Origin: Paenibacillus sacheonensis
Lineage (GTDB): Bacteria > Bacillota > Bacilli > Paenibacillales > Paenibacillaceae
Assembly: GCF_009909195.1 (NCBI RefSeq)
Contig: NZ_JAAAMU010000005.1
Span: forward strand, 452,798-516,797
Length of the DNA stretch: 64,000 nt
Direction: 5' to 3'
A program made the position numbers and the translations under genes. This document shows, in pieces, positions 26,438-35,261 of this stretch; positions within the stretch are counted from its first letter, which is position 1; the number at the start of each line of letters is the position of its first letter. The notes beneath the pieces were generated by a model. It saw only the letters and a program-made list of their open reading frames with translations, did no database searches and had not been told where the DNA came from.

Positions 26438-28183
26438 TTATTTGAGCATGATCATTCCCTCGTAATGCACTTCCATATCAATGTTCCCGTCTTTCTCCCC
26501 TACGGCCTGCAACTGCAATTGGCTGCCGTTCATGAGCGGCGGTTTAATCGCCAAGTCGCCGTCCGCGTCAGCAGCCAGGTTTGATTGGGTCAGTGATGCT
26601 CCATCCCAATTAATCTTATACATTTCCGTTCGGCTGATTTTCCCTTGCTTGACCGATACGTACAGCACGCCGTCGGCTCCGGAGCCAAGTGAAAAAACAT
26701 TCTCAAGCGGCGTCTCGTATCCTTCATCCACGATGGCGCTCGTCTGCGACTTGATCACTACGGTTTGCGTTCGTATAGGAACGGGCGTCTTTACGGAATC
26801 GCTTATTCCAATGTTCCCCTGCTCGTTGCCCGTAAAGGAATTGCCCGATATAAACCAGCCCGGCCCTGAACGCATCACGTAGATGCCATAACCTTTATTA
26901 TTGTCGAAGATATTGTCCGTCAGCTTCAGATTCCCGATTTCCCCATCTACCCGCATGCCGTCTCCGAAGTTATCCGTGACGATATTTTGCGATACGATAA
27001 TATTCGAATCTTCGCGGAAGCTTGAAACTCGCATGCCGCCTTTCTTATTCCCAGTTAACGTATTGCCGGTGATGATTACATTGCTCGCCTGCTTGTCGGT
27101 CGCATACTCCAAGTGAATGCCGTAATCGTCGGCCTGCTTAACGGTATTATTGGAGATGGTAATAAAGTCGCCGTCGATGATATAAATCCCCGAGTTTAAT
27201 CCGACATCCGGGTCATTCTGGACGCTGTTAATAATATTCCCGGTAATCAGAATATGGTTGGCCTCATCCTCGATATGAATCGCCTCGTATCTGGCCTTAT
27301 CGATAATATTGCCGATGATCGTAATATTGGAAGCGCCGGCGATGCCGATACCGAAGCCAGCTCCTTTGGATGTTCCTACTCCTTTGGGAACCGATATAAA
27401 ATTTCCGGAAATAACGAAATTTTCTCCGGCTTCATTTACCGTACCAGGGTGATTCAGTTCGATTCCGTCTGAATAAATATCAATGAATTGATTGTTAAGC
27501 ACCCGTACGTCCGTTAAGTCTTTGGCTTGTTTATTGGTAAGAATCCCGTAGCTCACCTTATTGAATTGATTGTCGCTAATCTGTACGTGTTTGATGCGCA
27601 GTGCATTCATGTTAATCGATTGATTGCTTTGTCCGCTGAATTTATTTCCCTGAATCCATACGTTTGAAGCGCCAGTGCTAAAGTCGATTCCGATTCCGCT
27701 GACTTTACGTTTATTGGTAATCGCCAAGCCTTCGATGACGACGTCGTGCTGATTGGTGCCAATAACGAACACGGAATAATCCTTTTTGGAATCGTCTTTT
27801 ATGACCGCGGCATCTTTGCCAGAAATGCTGGTATTGGAGTAGAGATTGATATTTAGAGTCGTTCGATAGGTGCCGCGAGGGAAGAATACAATGCCTCCGC
27901 CGAGCTTTTTGGCTTTGTCCATCGCTTTCTGGATCGCTTTGGAATCATCTTTCTTTCCATCGCCTACAGCCCCGAATTCCTTGCTGACGACATTGATCAC
28001 CTTCTCGGGATCATCTGGCGTATCCTTCAAATAGGTCCTAACGTTCTCTTGCGCATACTTTTCCGTACTTCGTGCATTCAACTCCATGGCTTCATTGTCT
28101 CCGACAGAGTTTGCCGTCACAGCTATCGCAACTGTGAGCGTTACGATAACGATAATGCAGACGATATAAATTCCTTTCTTCAC
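26438..28183 (-). CDS. Secreted right-handed beta-helix (pectate lyase-like) protein
   Basis: A 581-residue secreted or membrane-tethered protein with a hydrophobic N-terminal segment (about 4-25). Residues 60-125 match the Pectate_lyase_3 entry motif (KEFGAVGDGKKDDSKAIQKA then GGGIVFFPRGTYRT). About 300 residues of short repeats of the type NVxITGNxx follow, as in parallel beta-helix carbohydrate-active enzymes and epimerases. The C-terminal 120 residues form a separate domain. It probably cleaves or modifies a uronate-containing polysaccharide, most likely the exopolysaccharide made nearby (inference). The catalytic residues cannot be pinned from sequence alone. Confidence 0.75.
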   Translation of the reverse strand: MKKGIYIVCIIVIVTLTVAIAVTANSVGDNEAMELNARSTEKYAQENVRTYLKDTPDDPEKVINVVSKEFGAVGDGKKDDSKAIQKAMDKAKKLGGGIVFFPRGTYRTTLNINLYSNTSISGKDAAVIKDDSKKDYSVFVIGTNQHDVVIEGLAITNKRKVSGIGIDFSTGASNVWIQGNKFSGQSNQSINMNALRIKHVQISDNQFNKVSYGILTNKQAKDLTDVRVLNNQFIDIYSDGIELNHPGTVNEAGENFVISGNFISVPKGVGTSKGAGFGIGIAGASNITIIGNIIDKARYEAIHIEDEANHILITGNIINSVQNDPDVGLNSGIYIIDGDFITISNNTVKQADDYGIHLEYATDKQASNVIITGNTLTGNKKGGMRVSSFREDSNIIVSQNIVTDNFGDGMRVDGEIGNLKLTDNIFDNNKGYGIYVMRSGPGWFISGNSFTGNEQGNIGISDSVKTPVPIRTQTVVIKSQTSAIVDEGYETPLENVFSLGSGADGVLYVSVKQGKISRTEMYKINWDGASLTQSNLAADADGDLAIKPPLMNGSQLQLQAVGEKDGNIDMEVHYEGMIMLK

Positions 28184-28295
28184 CGCTTACACTCCCTATC
28201 CAATACGCTTTAGTAACAGGCCTGCCATTCGCAGGCGTTGTACACTTTTTCACAAGCACCTCTCTGAGAAGTTTTGTTTTCCTGATCACGCGAGG

Positions 28296-30104
28296 CTATG
28301 CATTCGCTCCCGACTGAAAAGCCAATAATTCACTGAACGTACCTTTCGCTTCTCTAGCTAGCTGCTGGTAGGCCCCCCGTTGAATGATACTTCCTCGATC
28401 CAGCACGATGACTTGATCCGCATTACGGATCGTCGATAGGCGATGAGCGATAACGATCAACGTCATTTTCTCCTTCAGTTGATCCAATGCTTGCTGAATT
28501 CGGGACTCATTCTCGTTATCCAGCGCGCTTGTCGCTTCATCAAGAACCAATATGGCAGGTTTGCGGAGAATCGCTCTGGCCAACACGATACGTTGACGTT
28601 CACCGCCGGATAGGCGAATGCCGCGGTCGCCGATAATGGTATCCAGACCTTGCGGAAGCTTTCTGACGAATTCATCCGCAACCGCAAAAGCCAGCGCTTC
28701 CCATAATTCCTCCGTCTTCGCGTCGGCTTTGACCAGCAGCAGGTTTTCTCTGATACTAGTATGGAACAAGAACGGGTCTTGCGAGACGTAACTCACGTCT
28801 CTTCTCATACTTGTCCGATTGGAGTCCGTTAACGCTACGCCATCAACAACCACTTCACCTTGCAATGGCTGAATAAGTCCGATTAACATATCGATTAAGG
28901 TGCTTTTACCCGCACCGGATTTTCCAACGATTGCAGTCATGCTCTTCGCGGGAATCTGCAAGCTGATATCGCGAAGCACATAAGGAGCCTGGGCATCTGA
29001 ATGATAGCGAAAGGAAACGTTACGACATTCAATGCTGCGAGAATCAGTCAAATCGACGTTGACGTTATCCTTGCTTTCGACGATTCCGGCCTCATAAGCT
29101 TCCTCGCATTCCTTTTGCAGATTCAACACGCTCTTGAAAGCCGGAAGAGAAGACATGATTTGTTCCAGGCTGGATTGAATATCCGTAAACCTTGGCCATA
29201 ACCGACTAAATATAACGACGACAAGCATTAATTGCCCCGCGCCGACATGGAGGACCGAAATCGATAGATAGATACATAGTACGATCATAAAGGCAGATGC
29301 GATTTTATAATAAGCTTGGCTGGTCGTCTGCATGCTGGAAAACCGGATTTGGTTATCTTCCATCTTCGTGCATAATTGTTGAAACCACGTGTAATGCGCT
29401 TGTTCAAGCTGATTGCTCTTGATATCCTTGATGCCGTTGAAGTGCTCCGTAATCCCGGAGAAATAACTCTGCGAGAGTTCTGTCGTCGCATCGCCCAGTG
29501 CGCTTGCCTGGCGAATAAACTTTCTGGCGAATAATGACAATGCCAGGCCCGCTGCGAGAACAAGAAGCGTCAATTTCATGGAAACCCAGCATGCGAACAC
29601 GATTTGAATCACGGTAAACAGCAGCGATGTCATCAGCCTCAGCGTCAATATCGTGCCTTGACTGACCCTAGCCAGTTCAGAGGTTAGAAGATGACTGATA
29701 TCCGATCGCCTCTTGCGCAAGAAGAAGCTCCAATCAGCCTGCAATAACGTTTTGTAGATATCTGTCCGTAGATGTTTAATAAAGCCTTGATGCAGCTTCG
29801 TGCCCGAGACGGTTTGAGCCTTCTGCAGCAGCGACTGCCCGACGATTAGAAACAAGTACAGAAACAGAATAATAGGAAGCGCTCCCGATACCGGCAGCCG
29901 ATGAAGAACGTCCGTTAGGGGCTCGAGCAAAGGAATTGCACCCGTTTGCAGCTTAAATATGCCGATCAAGCTCAGCATCGGTATAATCATATAGATGCTG
30001 ATGCTCTCTAAGAAGCTGATCGCCACCATGCCAACTAGATACAGATAGAATGAACGCCCGGCATACGTTTGCATTTTTTTTAGGTAAAAACCTATCTGTA
30101 CCAT
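28296..30104 (-). CDS. Lasso peptide exporter (ABC transporter, fused TMD-NBD)
   Basis: A 602-residue half-transporter. Six membrane helices occupy about residues 20-310. An ATPase domain follows with Walker A GKSGAGKSTL (about 393), signature RLSGGERQRIVLARAIL (about 500), Walker B ILVLDEATSALD and H-loop IAHRLST. It is the last gene of the lasso operon, 12 bp after the nucleotidyltransferase gene, which identifies it as the D-type exporter that also gives self-immunity in lasso systems. No leader peptidase C39 domain is present, as expected since B1/B2 remove the leader. Confidence 0.9.
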   Translation of the reverse strand: MVQIGFYLKKMQTYAGRSFYLYLVGMVAISFLESISIYMIIPMLSLIGIFKLQTGAIPLLEPLTDVLHRLPVSGALPIILFLYLFLIVGQSLLQKAQTVSGTKLHQGFIKHLRTDIYKTLLQADWSFFLRKRRSDISHLLTSELARVSQGTILTLRLMTSLLFTVIQIVFACWVSMKLTLLVLAAGLALSLFARKFIRQASALGDATTELSQSYFSGITEHFNGIKDIKSNQLEQAHYTWFQQLCTKMEDNQIRFSSMQTTSQAYYKIASAFMIVLCIYLSISVLHVGAGQLMLVVVIFSRLWPRFTDIQSSLEQIMSSLPAFKSVLNLQKECEEAYEAGIVESKDNVNVDLTDSRSIECRNVSFRYHSDAQAPYVLRDISLQIPAKSMTAIVGKSGAGKSTLIDMLIGLIQPLQGEVVVDGVALTDSNRTSMRRDVSYVSQDPFLFHTSIRENLLLVKADAKTEELWEALAFAVADEFVRKLPQGLDTIIGDRGIRLSGGERQRIVLARAILRKPAILVLDEATSALDNENESRIQQALDQLKEKMTLIVIAHRLSTIRNADQVIVLDRGSIIQRGAYQQLAREAKGTFSELLAFQSGANA

Positions 30105-30116
30105 CGTAGTCCCCCC

Positions 30117-31307
30117 TTATGACGAAGCTGCTTGCTGCTTCACTCGCCGCCAAAACCACAATATGGGGCGCAGCGGAAAATATAACGCGTATAGCCTTTT
30201 GGGCAGCGGTAAGGTTTCGACATCTCTTTTGTTCGGATAGAGCAGACTAATGATGAACAGCATCTTTTGATTCATCGTGCACAGTTGAAATAAATAGCGA
30301 CGATAATACAAATCCAATTCACGCGGAACCGGGGAAAGCGTGATGCACTCCCGAATAAAAACCGTCGCTTTCTCGGCAAGTTTCCGCGGACGGTTCCCTT
30401 GCGCCAGTGGGATCAATTCGTCGGTTATCGGCGTTCCCAGCAATTGATTCGCCAGTATAATGGCTTGACCGGCAATCTGTAACGCACCATGCTTCTTTAA
30501 CAATTGATGCGCATGATTCCAATTCAGCTCTATTTGAAGCAGCCGGTCTATATCGATCAGCCATCGGATTCGAAACCATCCATGTCTGGCTCCATGCAAA
30601 ATCAAAAATAAAAATAGATCTTCGTCACCAAGAAAAGCTACGGGACTGTTGTTAATGTCGCTTGTATTTCTCCGTTCCCATAATTCGTCAAATGAAGGCT
30701 CGGTCCTTCGATCGGAATTCAAACGCCAATGCAGCTCGACCTGGATGCGTGTGATCGGATGGGTATACGCCAAATGGTGGATCGTCCATTCCCGGTCATT
30801 GAGGATTTGATCCTCATCGTCATCCGGCACGTAACCCCTTGCCAGCAGCAGCTTCTCCGCTTGCTCGATCTGTTGATACGGAACCAGAATATCGAGATCT
30901 TTGCAGGTTCTTCGATTGATATCCCCGTATAAGCGCTGTGCCACTACCGGCCCCTTCAGCACTAACGAGCGGATATGATTCTCCTCGAAGCATTTGGATA
31001 CCTCGACCATCTCGGCAGTGAAAAGGAGCATTTGAAACGTATTGTCGTTATATTCAGAGCGGAGAGCTTGGACAACCTCAGCTGGAATCGTCGATAATTG
31101 GAGTTTGCTTATATTCGCGTATACGGTCGGGTATGCCCGATGATGCTTCACTAGATGAACGAATTCAGTCCAGTTCAGACCCGGTACGTCCGTGAGTTCT
31201 TGCAAGGCTTGACGTGCAGCTGCATTGTATTCGATTCGGTTAAAGGATAGAAGGAGATTCAATTCGCTTGAGAAAGGCGGGACCTTGAGAATTGAGGTCT
31301 GGATCAT
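30117..31307 (-). CDS. Nucleotidyltransferase-fold protein of the lasso cluster
   Basis: A 396-residue protein of the uncharacterised nucleotidyltransferase family NTP_transf_5. The core LVLKGPVVAQRLYGDINRRT followed by CKDLDILVP (about 118-150) provides the Asp pair for metal binding, with ELHWRLN and LHGARHGWFRIRW segments downstream. Homologues sit in phosphorylated lasso peptide clusters; in the pseudomycoidin system, as I recall, the equivalent protein further decorates the phosphorylated C terminus. It overlaps the B2 gene by 4 bp (ATGA), so the two are coupled. Confidence 0.82.
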   Translation of the reverse strand: MIQTSILKVPPFSSELNLLLSFNRIEYNAAARQALQELTDVPGLNWTEFVHLVKHHRAYPTVYANISKLQLSTIPAEVVQALRSEYNDNTFQMLLFTAEMVEVSKCFEENHIRSLVLKGPVVAQRLYGDINRRTCKDLDILVPYQQIEQAEKLLLARGYVPDDDEDQILNDREWTIHHLAYTHPITRIQVELHWRLNSDRRTEPSFDELWERRNTSDINNSPVAFLGDEDLFLFLILHGARHGWFRIRWLIDIDRLLQIELNWNHAHQLLKKHGALQIAGQAIILANQLLGTPITDELIPLAQGNRPRKLAEKATVFIRECITLSPVPRELDLYYRRYLFQLCTMNQKMLFIISLLYPNKRDVETLPLPKRLYALYFPLRPILWFWRRVKQQAASS

Positions 31308-31777
31308 CTTACTTGCTCCTTCTGCGTGGCTTCCAGCTCAAACGTCTTGCCAAACATGGCGACCACGGTATAATGTTTCATCTCATCCGCTCCCGTTAAA
31401 TAGAGACGGCCGCTTCTGAGCCATGCATGAGCTTTCATGCCGGAAGCTCCCTTTGCCGTGCCCATATAGAGCGTCGATTCAATCTTTCTGCGGCCCAGCA
31501 TCTTCATGCCGGCAATCGCCATAACTAGACATTGACTCGGCCACCAGGTATGCCGGCTCACCATATGAAGCGCGCGAGCAATCTTGATGAGCTCCGTTTC
31601 TCTTGCACCGTTAGGCCCGAATGAGGTTTCCACCTGCTGCTGCCCTAGCGCAGGAGCAATTCTTCGGAAGGGTAACGCTTTAAGAATGCTTGCCCATCCG
31701 ATGTAAAAGAAGGCTTCAATCAGCAGTAAACGCATCTTCGGTTCCGCTCGAAAAAAGGTTTTCACTATCTTCCACAA
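31304..31777 (-). CDS. Lasso peptide leader protease B2 (transglutaminase-like)
   Basis: A 157-residue cysteine protease of the lasso B2 (transglutaminase-like superfamily) type that removes the leader peptide before cyclisation. The catalytic Cys is in WWPSQCLVMAIAGMKML (about residue 80) and the His in MKAHAWLRSGRLYLTG (about 115). No ATG is available in the right place; a TTG at 31777 with a GGGAAAGGG site 10 bases upstream gives the normal B2 length. It lies 44 bp after the B1 gene and overlaps the nucleotidyltransferase gene by 4 bp. Confidence 0.85.
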   Translation of the reverse strand: MWKIVKTFFRAEPKMRLLLIEAFFYIGWASILKALPFRRIAPALGQQQVETSFGPNGARETELIKIARALHMVSRHTWWPSQCLVMAIAGMKMLGRRKIESTLYMGTAKGASGMKAHAWLRSGRLYLTGADEMKHYTVVAMFGKTFELEATQKEQVR

Positions 31778-31821
31778 GGCCAGACAGCCCTTTCCGTTAA
31801 AGTTCGTCCGAAGGAAGACGA

Positions 31822-32091
31822 CTACGCAGATTGAATTAATTGCTCCTTCATGAGCTGCTCCAGAAACGCAATCACCTGACTCTCGCACTCTTCAGGCGTG
31901 ATCTCAAACTCGTTAAGCAGGGCATCTGTTAGTTCTTCCACGGTACTCGGGTTCTGCAATAAATCCCAAATCACCCCGCCTACTTGGCCCAGATTATAAT
32001 ATTTGCCTTGCTGGATGTTCATCATGACGATGTCCCCATCCATCTCGCTAACCAGATTCCCCTGCTGCCTTACGAACAATTGATTGGCCAC
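31822..32091 (-). CDS. Lasso peptide leader-recognition protein B1 (PqqD-like RRE)
   Basis: An 89-residue PqqD-family protein (RiPP recognition element). The beta-hairpin LVSEMDGDIVMMNIQQGKYY, followed by NLGQVGGVIWDLL and a helical C terminus ending FLEQLMKEQLI, is the standard B1 fold. It binds the precursor leader, typically through its YxxP/WxxP-like motif, and presents it to the B2 protease. It starts 3 bp after the kinase stop. Length and order are typical of split B1/B2 Firmicute lasso systems. Confidence 0.9.
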   Translation of the reverse strand: MANQLFVRQQGNLVSEMDGDIVMMNIQQGKYYNLGQVGGVIWDLLQNPSTVEELTDALLNEFEITPEECESQVIAFLEQLMKEQLIQSA

Positions 32092-32094
32092 CGC

Positions 32095-33027
32095 TTAACC
32101 CACCTTCTCTTTTCTAATCGATTGAACGATGTTGTCAGCCAAATAAAGAGCATCGCAACCCGTAAACGGCCGTTTGACCTGATGAATCGGGCAGTGACTG
32201 ATTACATGGGTAGAAGCCGTAAAATGAGCTTGCTCCTTCTTTAGCAGCGGAATCAACAAGTTACGATACGTGTGATTCAGCAGGAGCGGAAAACAAGATA
32301 GCCCTCTAACTTGTGTGATCGTCAACGATTTCTCCTGCACAGGAAGCAATTCAAACACGCCGCCCAAGGGGACTTCGACCGAACAATAATTGTTGGCGAT
32401 CGGAACAGCAAGCTTGCTATCCGTGCCGTAGAGAGGGGCATAATCATCCGATTGCATGCCGAGCGCATGAAGGCTTTCCTGCCAGAGTTTCTGCTGCGGG
32501 TAGCCCGGCGTCACGGCAGGAGCCATGCCATTTCTTGAAGCCACCGCAATGACATCGTCGGTCATAAGCGAATATCCCTTGATAGCGAAAGCGGCCGCCA
32601 ATGTCGATTTGCCAACCCCCGAATGACCTACGAATGCATAAGCCAAACCATCGATAACGACCGTACTCCCGTGCAGCGTAAGAAACCCTCTTTGCATTAA
32701 TATGACACCCATGCAGGTTCCAAGCAGATACATGCGAATGCTGCGTTCATCCGCTCCTTGAACCGGTGAAACGATAATCCTGCATCCGCTTTGGATACTG
32801 AATACAGCTAGGTCAGGCACGTGGAATAGTATGCCATCCTCATGCGCAGCATAAAACCGCTGATAGACGTCGGCGCGTGCCCAATCCGCTGACAGATCCG
32901 CCCTGCTGATCTCAACGTCAGCCCGATGATTCTGCTCTTGGCACCGAATAGTCTCCGGTAGAACGAATTCGCTTGTCAGCTTCAAACCAAATGCCTCGTA
33001 ATAGGTATCTATCGTCGTCTGAGTCAT
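32095..33027 (-). CDS. HPr-kinase-like lasso peptide C-terminal kinase
   Basis: A 310-residue kinase of the HprK-like group found in Bacillales lasso clusters (paeninodin PadeK type), which phosphorylates the side chain of the C-terminal residue of the precursor. The P-loop GHSGVGKSTLAAAFA lies near residue 135 and is followed by a YSLMTDDVIAV acidic motif that coordinates Mg. The precursor in this operon ends in Ser, the expected acceptor. It lies between the precursor and B1 genes, 107 bp after the precursor; that gap holds a strong hairpin. Assignment of function relies on family and context. Confidence 0.85.
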   Translation of the reverse strand: MTQTTIDTYYEAFGLKLTSEFVLPETIRCQEQNHRADVEISRADLSADWARADVYQRFYAAHEDGILFHVPDLAVFSIQSGCRIIVSPVQGADERSIRMYLLGTCMGVILMQRGFLTLHGSTVVIDGLAYAFVGHSGVGKSTLAAAFAIKGYSLMTDDVIAVASRNGMAPAVTPGYPQQKLWQESLHALGMQSDDYAPLYGTDSKLAVPIANNYCSVEVPLGGVFELLPVQEKSLTITQVRGLSCFPLLLNHTYRNLLIPLLKKEQAHFTASTHVISHCPIHQVKRPFTGCDALYLADNIVQSIRKEKVG

Positions 33028-33068
33028 AGCTCTCTCCTTTTATGAGAGTGTCGCCGGTACGAATAGAA

Positions 33069-33102
33069 TGGCCCTTATACATAGACTATTGTATAAGGGC
33101 CA
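33069..33102 (-). promoter_or_regulatory. Strong hairpin between lasso precursor and kinase genes
   Basis: GGCCCTTATACA (33070-33081) pairs with TGTATAAGGGCC (33090-33101), extended by one more pair to 13 bp, with an eight-base loop. No T run follows on the minus strand. It is probably an RNA processing or partial-attenuation element that sets precursor mRNA above enzyme mRNA. Confidence 0.7.
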
Positions 33103-33134
33103 AGTCTATTGCATGGGTAATCTAAGTAAATGTA

Positions 33135-33278
33135 CTAGGAAACCGGAGGCGTATCAGTGATGTCTTTGTCGTCTGGAGTAACTTGGTCAACATATTTAAC
33201 GCCTTTGCCTTCCAAAGTTTGACGAACTTCCAATGTTTCCAGAACCGGTTGCTGCCATGCTTTTTTCGCTTGTGCCAT
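33135..33278 (-). CDS. Lasso peptide precursor
   Basis: A 47-residue peptide read by hand on the minus strand; AGGAGGTGATATC precedes the ATG. The leader is MAQAKKAWQQPVLETLEVRQTL, with the usual WxxP-like motif (W8, P11) for B1 binding and the conserved Thr at -2 (T21). The core region begins EGKGVKYVDQV (residues 23-33) and ends PPVS. It aligns with my recollection of pseudomycoidin (AGPGKRLVDQV), giving a ring closed by Asp31, nine residues from Glu23. If the leader were cut after Glu23, Gly24 would close an eight-residue ring. The C-terminal Ser47 is the likely phosphorylation site. It lies 30 bp after the cyclase gene. Confidence 0.88.
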   Translation of the reverse strand: MAQAKKAWQQPVLETLEVRQTLEGKGVKYVDQVTPDDKDITDTPPVS

Positions 33279-33308
33279 GATATCACCTCCTCTCAAGTAG
33301 AGACCTAT

Positions 33309-35261
33309 TCATCCTTTACATTCATTCATGACTTGCTTCAAGAAACGGTAGACGATAACGCTGCGCATTAAGATCCTGGTATCCAGATTAAATGCCTGCT
33401 CGTCTTTCGGAGTTGAACCGACTTTAGTCAGCGCAGCTTTGATCTTGGCCACATCCATATAGGAATGGACAATCCCATCGCTGCATAACTGTTCGACTTC
33501 TTCGGTAAATGCATGCCAGTGAGGTTTCATGCGGTGTATCCAATCCGCTGCCTGGACGCCTCGGATTTGTTGGTTCAGCCGAACCTTATCAGGGAGATAT
33601 CCTTTGGTAGCTCTCCTGATGAGTGCCCTGTCATAGCCGTCCCTTACGGATTGTTCGAGCGGAACGGATAGGCAGAACCTTACGACTCTGGGGTCACACG
33701 TCGGATCGCGATCCCATATTCCATATTTGAGAGAGAGTTTCGTTCCCTTGGTTCCTCTCAAATTCGCGATGATAAGGCTATGCAGCTGATTGCTTCGTGC
33801 CTCCATCGCATCATGTCTTAGTGAGCCGCTGAGCGCGAAATCATGTTCTTGAAGTCTATCGAATACTTTGGTTTTTCTTGCAAAATCAGGACTTATTAAG
33901 CGAGGTAACGTCATGTCGTCGTTGACGATCGAAACTTCGTTCACATAAGGGAGTGCCTGCCTCCCGATTTGTGGAAGAAGATGCTTTCTCCTAATGCCTC
34001 GCTGGCGGCTGAACACCTGCAGCTCACGATAGAATCGAATAAACCGGAAATTATGAATGAGCTTCGAGAAATATTGCAGGGCCGGTCCCCAAGAAATCGT
34101 TTGATTGCCTCTTGAACCGCTCAGCAGCACGCCTACGCCGTCCTTGGAAGCTTGCTCGTAGATGCCCCGAAGCCAAAATGAATTCTCGAAGTACTTGTAC
34201 GGCATCTCCAGGAGACCAAGCCATTCATCGACATCCGTAAACGAGCTTTGGCCCGTGAAGTCCAGATACTGCGAGTGGATGTTGCCTGCATGTTGAACGG
34301 TCGCTTCAATGAACGGACTCTCATTGGCGATTCGCGTTCGATCTGTCCAGTCCACAAAATCTTTCGCAGGGACATAACTATATGTATGAAGAACCTTGTT
34401 CTCGTTTCTTAACTGCGCGGAAGCAAAGCTTGCAATGGACCCGGAGTCGAGCCCTCCGCTTAACGTAGCGCCAGTCTTCTTGAACGTCCGAAGCGATGAT
34501 CGAATGGCTTGGTTAAATACATCCCGTAACGCCTCTTCGTATTCCTCGTCAGACTTTAAGTTGAGCGCAGCGCCTTTGCCGACCGAATCGAACTGCCACA
34601 TCTTAAGCTGGCCTCCATGAAAAGTAAAACAATGAGCTGGAGGGAGCTGCTCAATATTCGCATACACGGTTGCGGCAAGTTCCGGAGATTCGACCATCAG
34701 AGGGATGGCGAGAAACTCGGAAAGCCATTTCTCGTTCAGCTCTTTCTTGACATCTCCCAAGCTAAACAAAGGATTAATAGCGGTACAGAACGCAAGTCGA
34801 TCTTGATTCACGTGATAGTAAAGCGTCCGATTGCCGAACAAATCTCTCGCTCCAAAAAGCTCCTGCCGGCTTTCATCCCATATGACGAAGGTATAATCCC
34901 CCAGAAGATACCGCGGCGCTTCTCTCCCCCATTTTCTGTAAGCAAGAAGAATTAACTCGCTGTCCGGCATCTCTCTTCGAACGGACGGTTCGACTGCCAG
35001 CCGGCTGAAGAGCTCTTCCCGATTATCGATAATGGCATCCGCGGTTATGGCTAACCGATGAAGTCGATCGTATCTCGGAAGACGGTCTTGAATAGACTCG
35101 GATGTTACCCATTGATGATGGCAGCCTAGGTAGAGAGGACCCTCGATCAAACTGTCCGCGCGATCACTGGGGTAAATATGAAGCGCATCCATCATTCCTG
35201 CACCAGCGGAGTCATCTGCCTCTTGATTGCCAGCGTATAACATGCCGCAGATTGCGCTCAT
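33309..35261 (-). CDS. Lasso peptide cyclase (asparagine synthetase-like)
   Basis: A 650-residue ATP-dependent macrolactam synthetase (C protein) that adenylates the ring Asp or Glu side chain and closes it onto the core N terminus. The N-terminal glutaminase-like domain begins MSAICGMLYAG, with the Cys at position 5 instead of 2, so glutaminase activity is lost as in other lasso cyclases. The ATP pyrophosphatase motif GATLSGGLDSGSIASFAS is near residue 265, with a conserved GSRGNQTISWG segment further on. It overlaps the sulfotransferase gene by 4 bp. It is placed upstream of the precursor gene rather than downstream. Confidence 0.92.
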   Translation of the reverse strand: MSAICGMLYAGNQEADDSAGAGMMDALHIYPSDRADSLIEGPLYLGCHHQWVTSESIQDRLPRYDRLHRLAITADAIIDNREELFSRLAVEPSVRREMPDSELILLAYRKWGREAPRYLLGDYTFVIWDESRQELFGARDLFGNRTLYYHVNQDRLAFCTAINPLFSLGDVKKELNEKWLSEFLAIPLMVESPELAATVYANIEQLPPAHCFTFHGGQLKMWQFDSVGKGAALNLKSDEEYEEALRDVFNQAIRSSLRTFKKTGATLSGGLDSGSIASFASAQLRNENKVLHTYSYVPAKDFVDWTDRTRIANESPFIEATVQHAGNIHSQYLDFTGQSSFTDVDEWLGLLEMPYKYFENSFWLRGIYEQASKDGVGVLLSGSRGNQTISWGPALQYFSKLIHNFRFIRFYRELQVFSRQRGIRRKHLLPQIGRQALPYVNEVSIVNDDMTLPRLISPDFARKTKVFDRLQEHDFALSGSLRHDAMEARSNQLHSLIIANLRGTKGTKLSLKYGIWDRDPTCDPRVVRFCLSVPLEQSVRDGYDRALIRRATKGYLPDKVRLNQQIRGVQAADWIHRMKPHWHAFTEEVEQLCSDGIVHSYMDVAKIKAALTKVGSTPKDEQAFNLDTRILMRSVIVYRFLKQVMNECKG

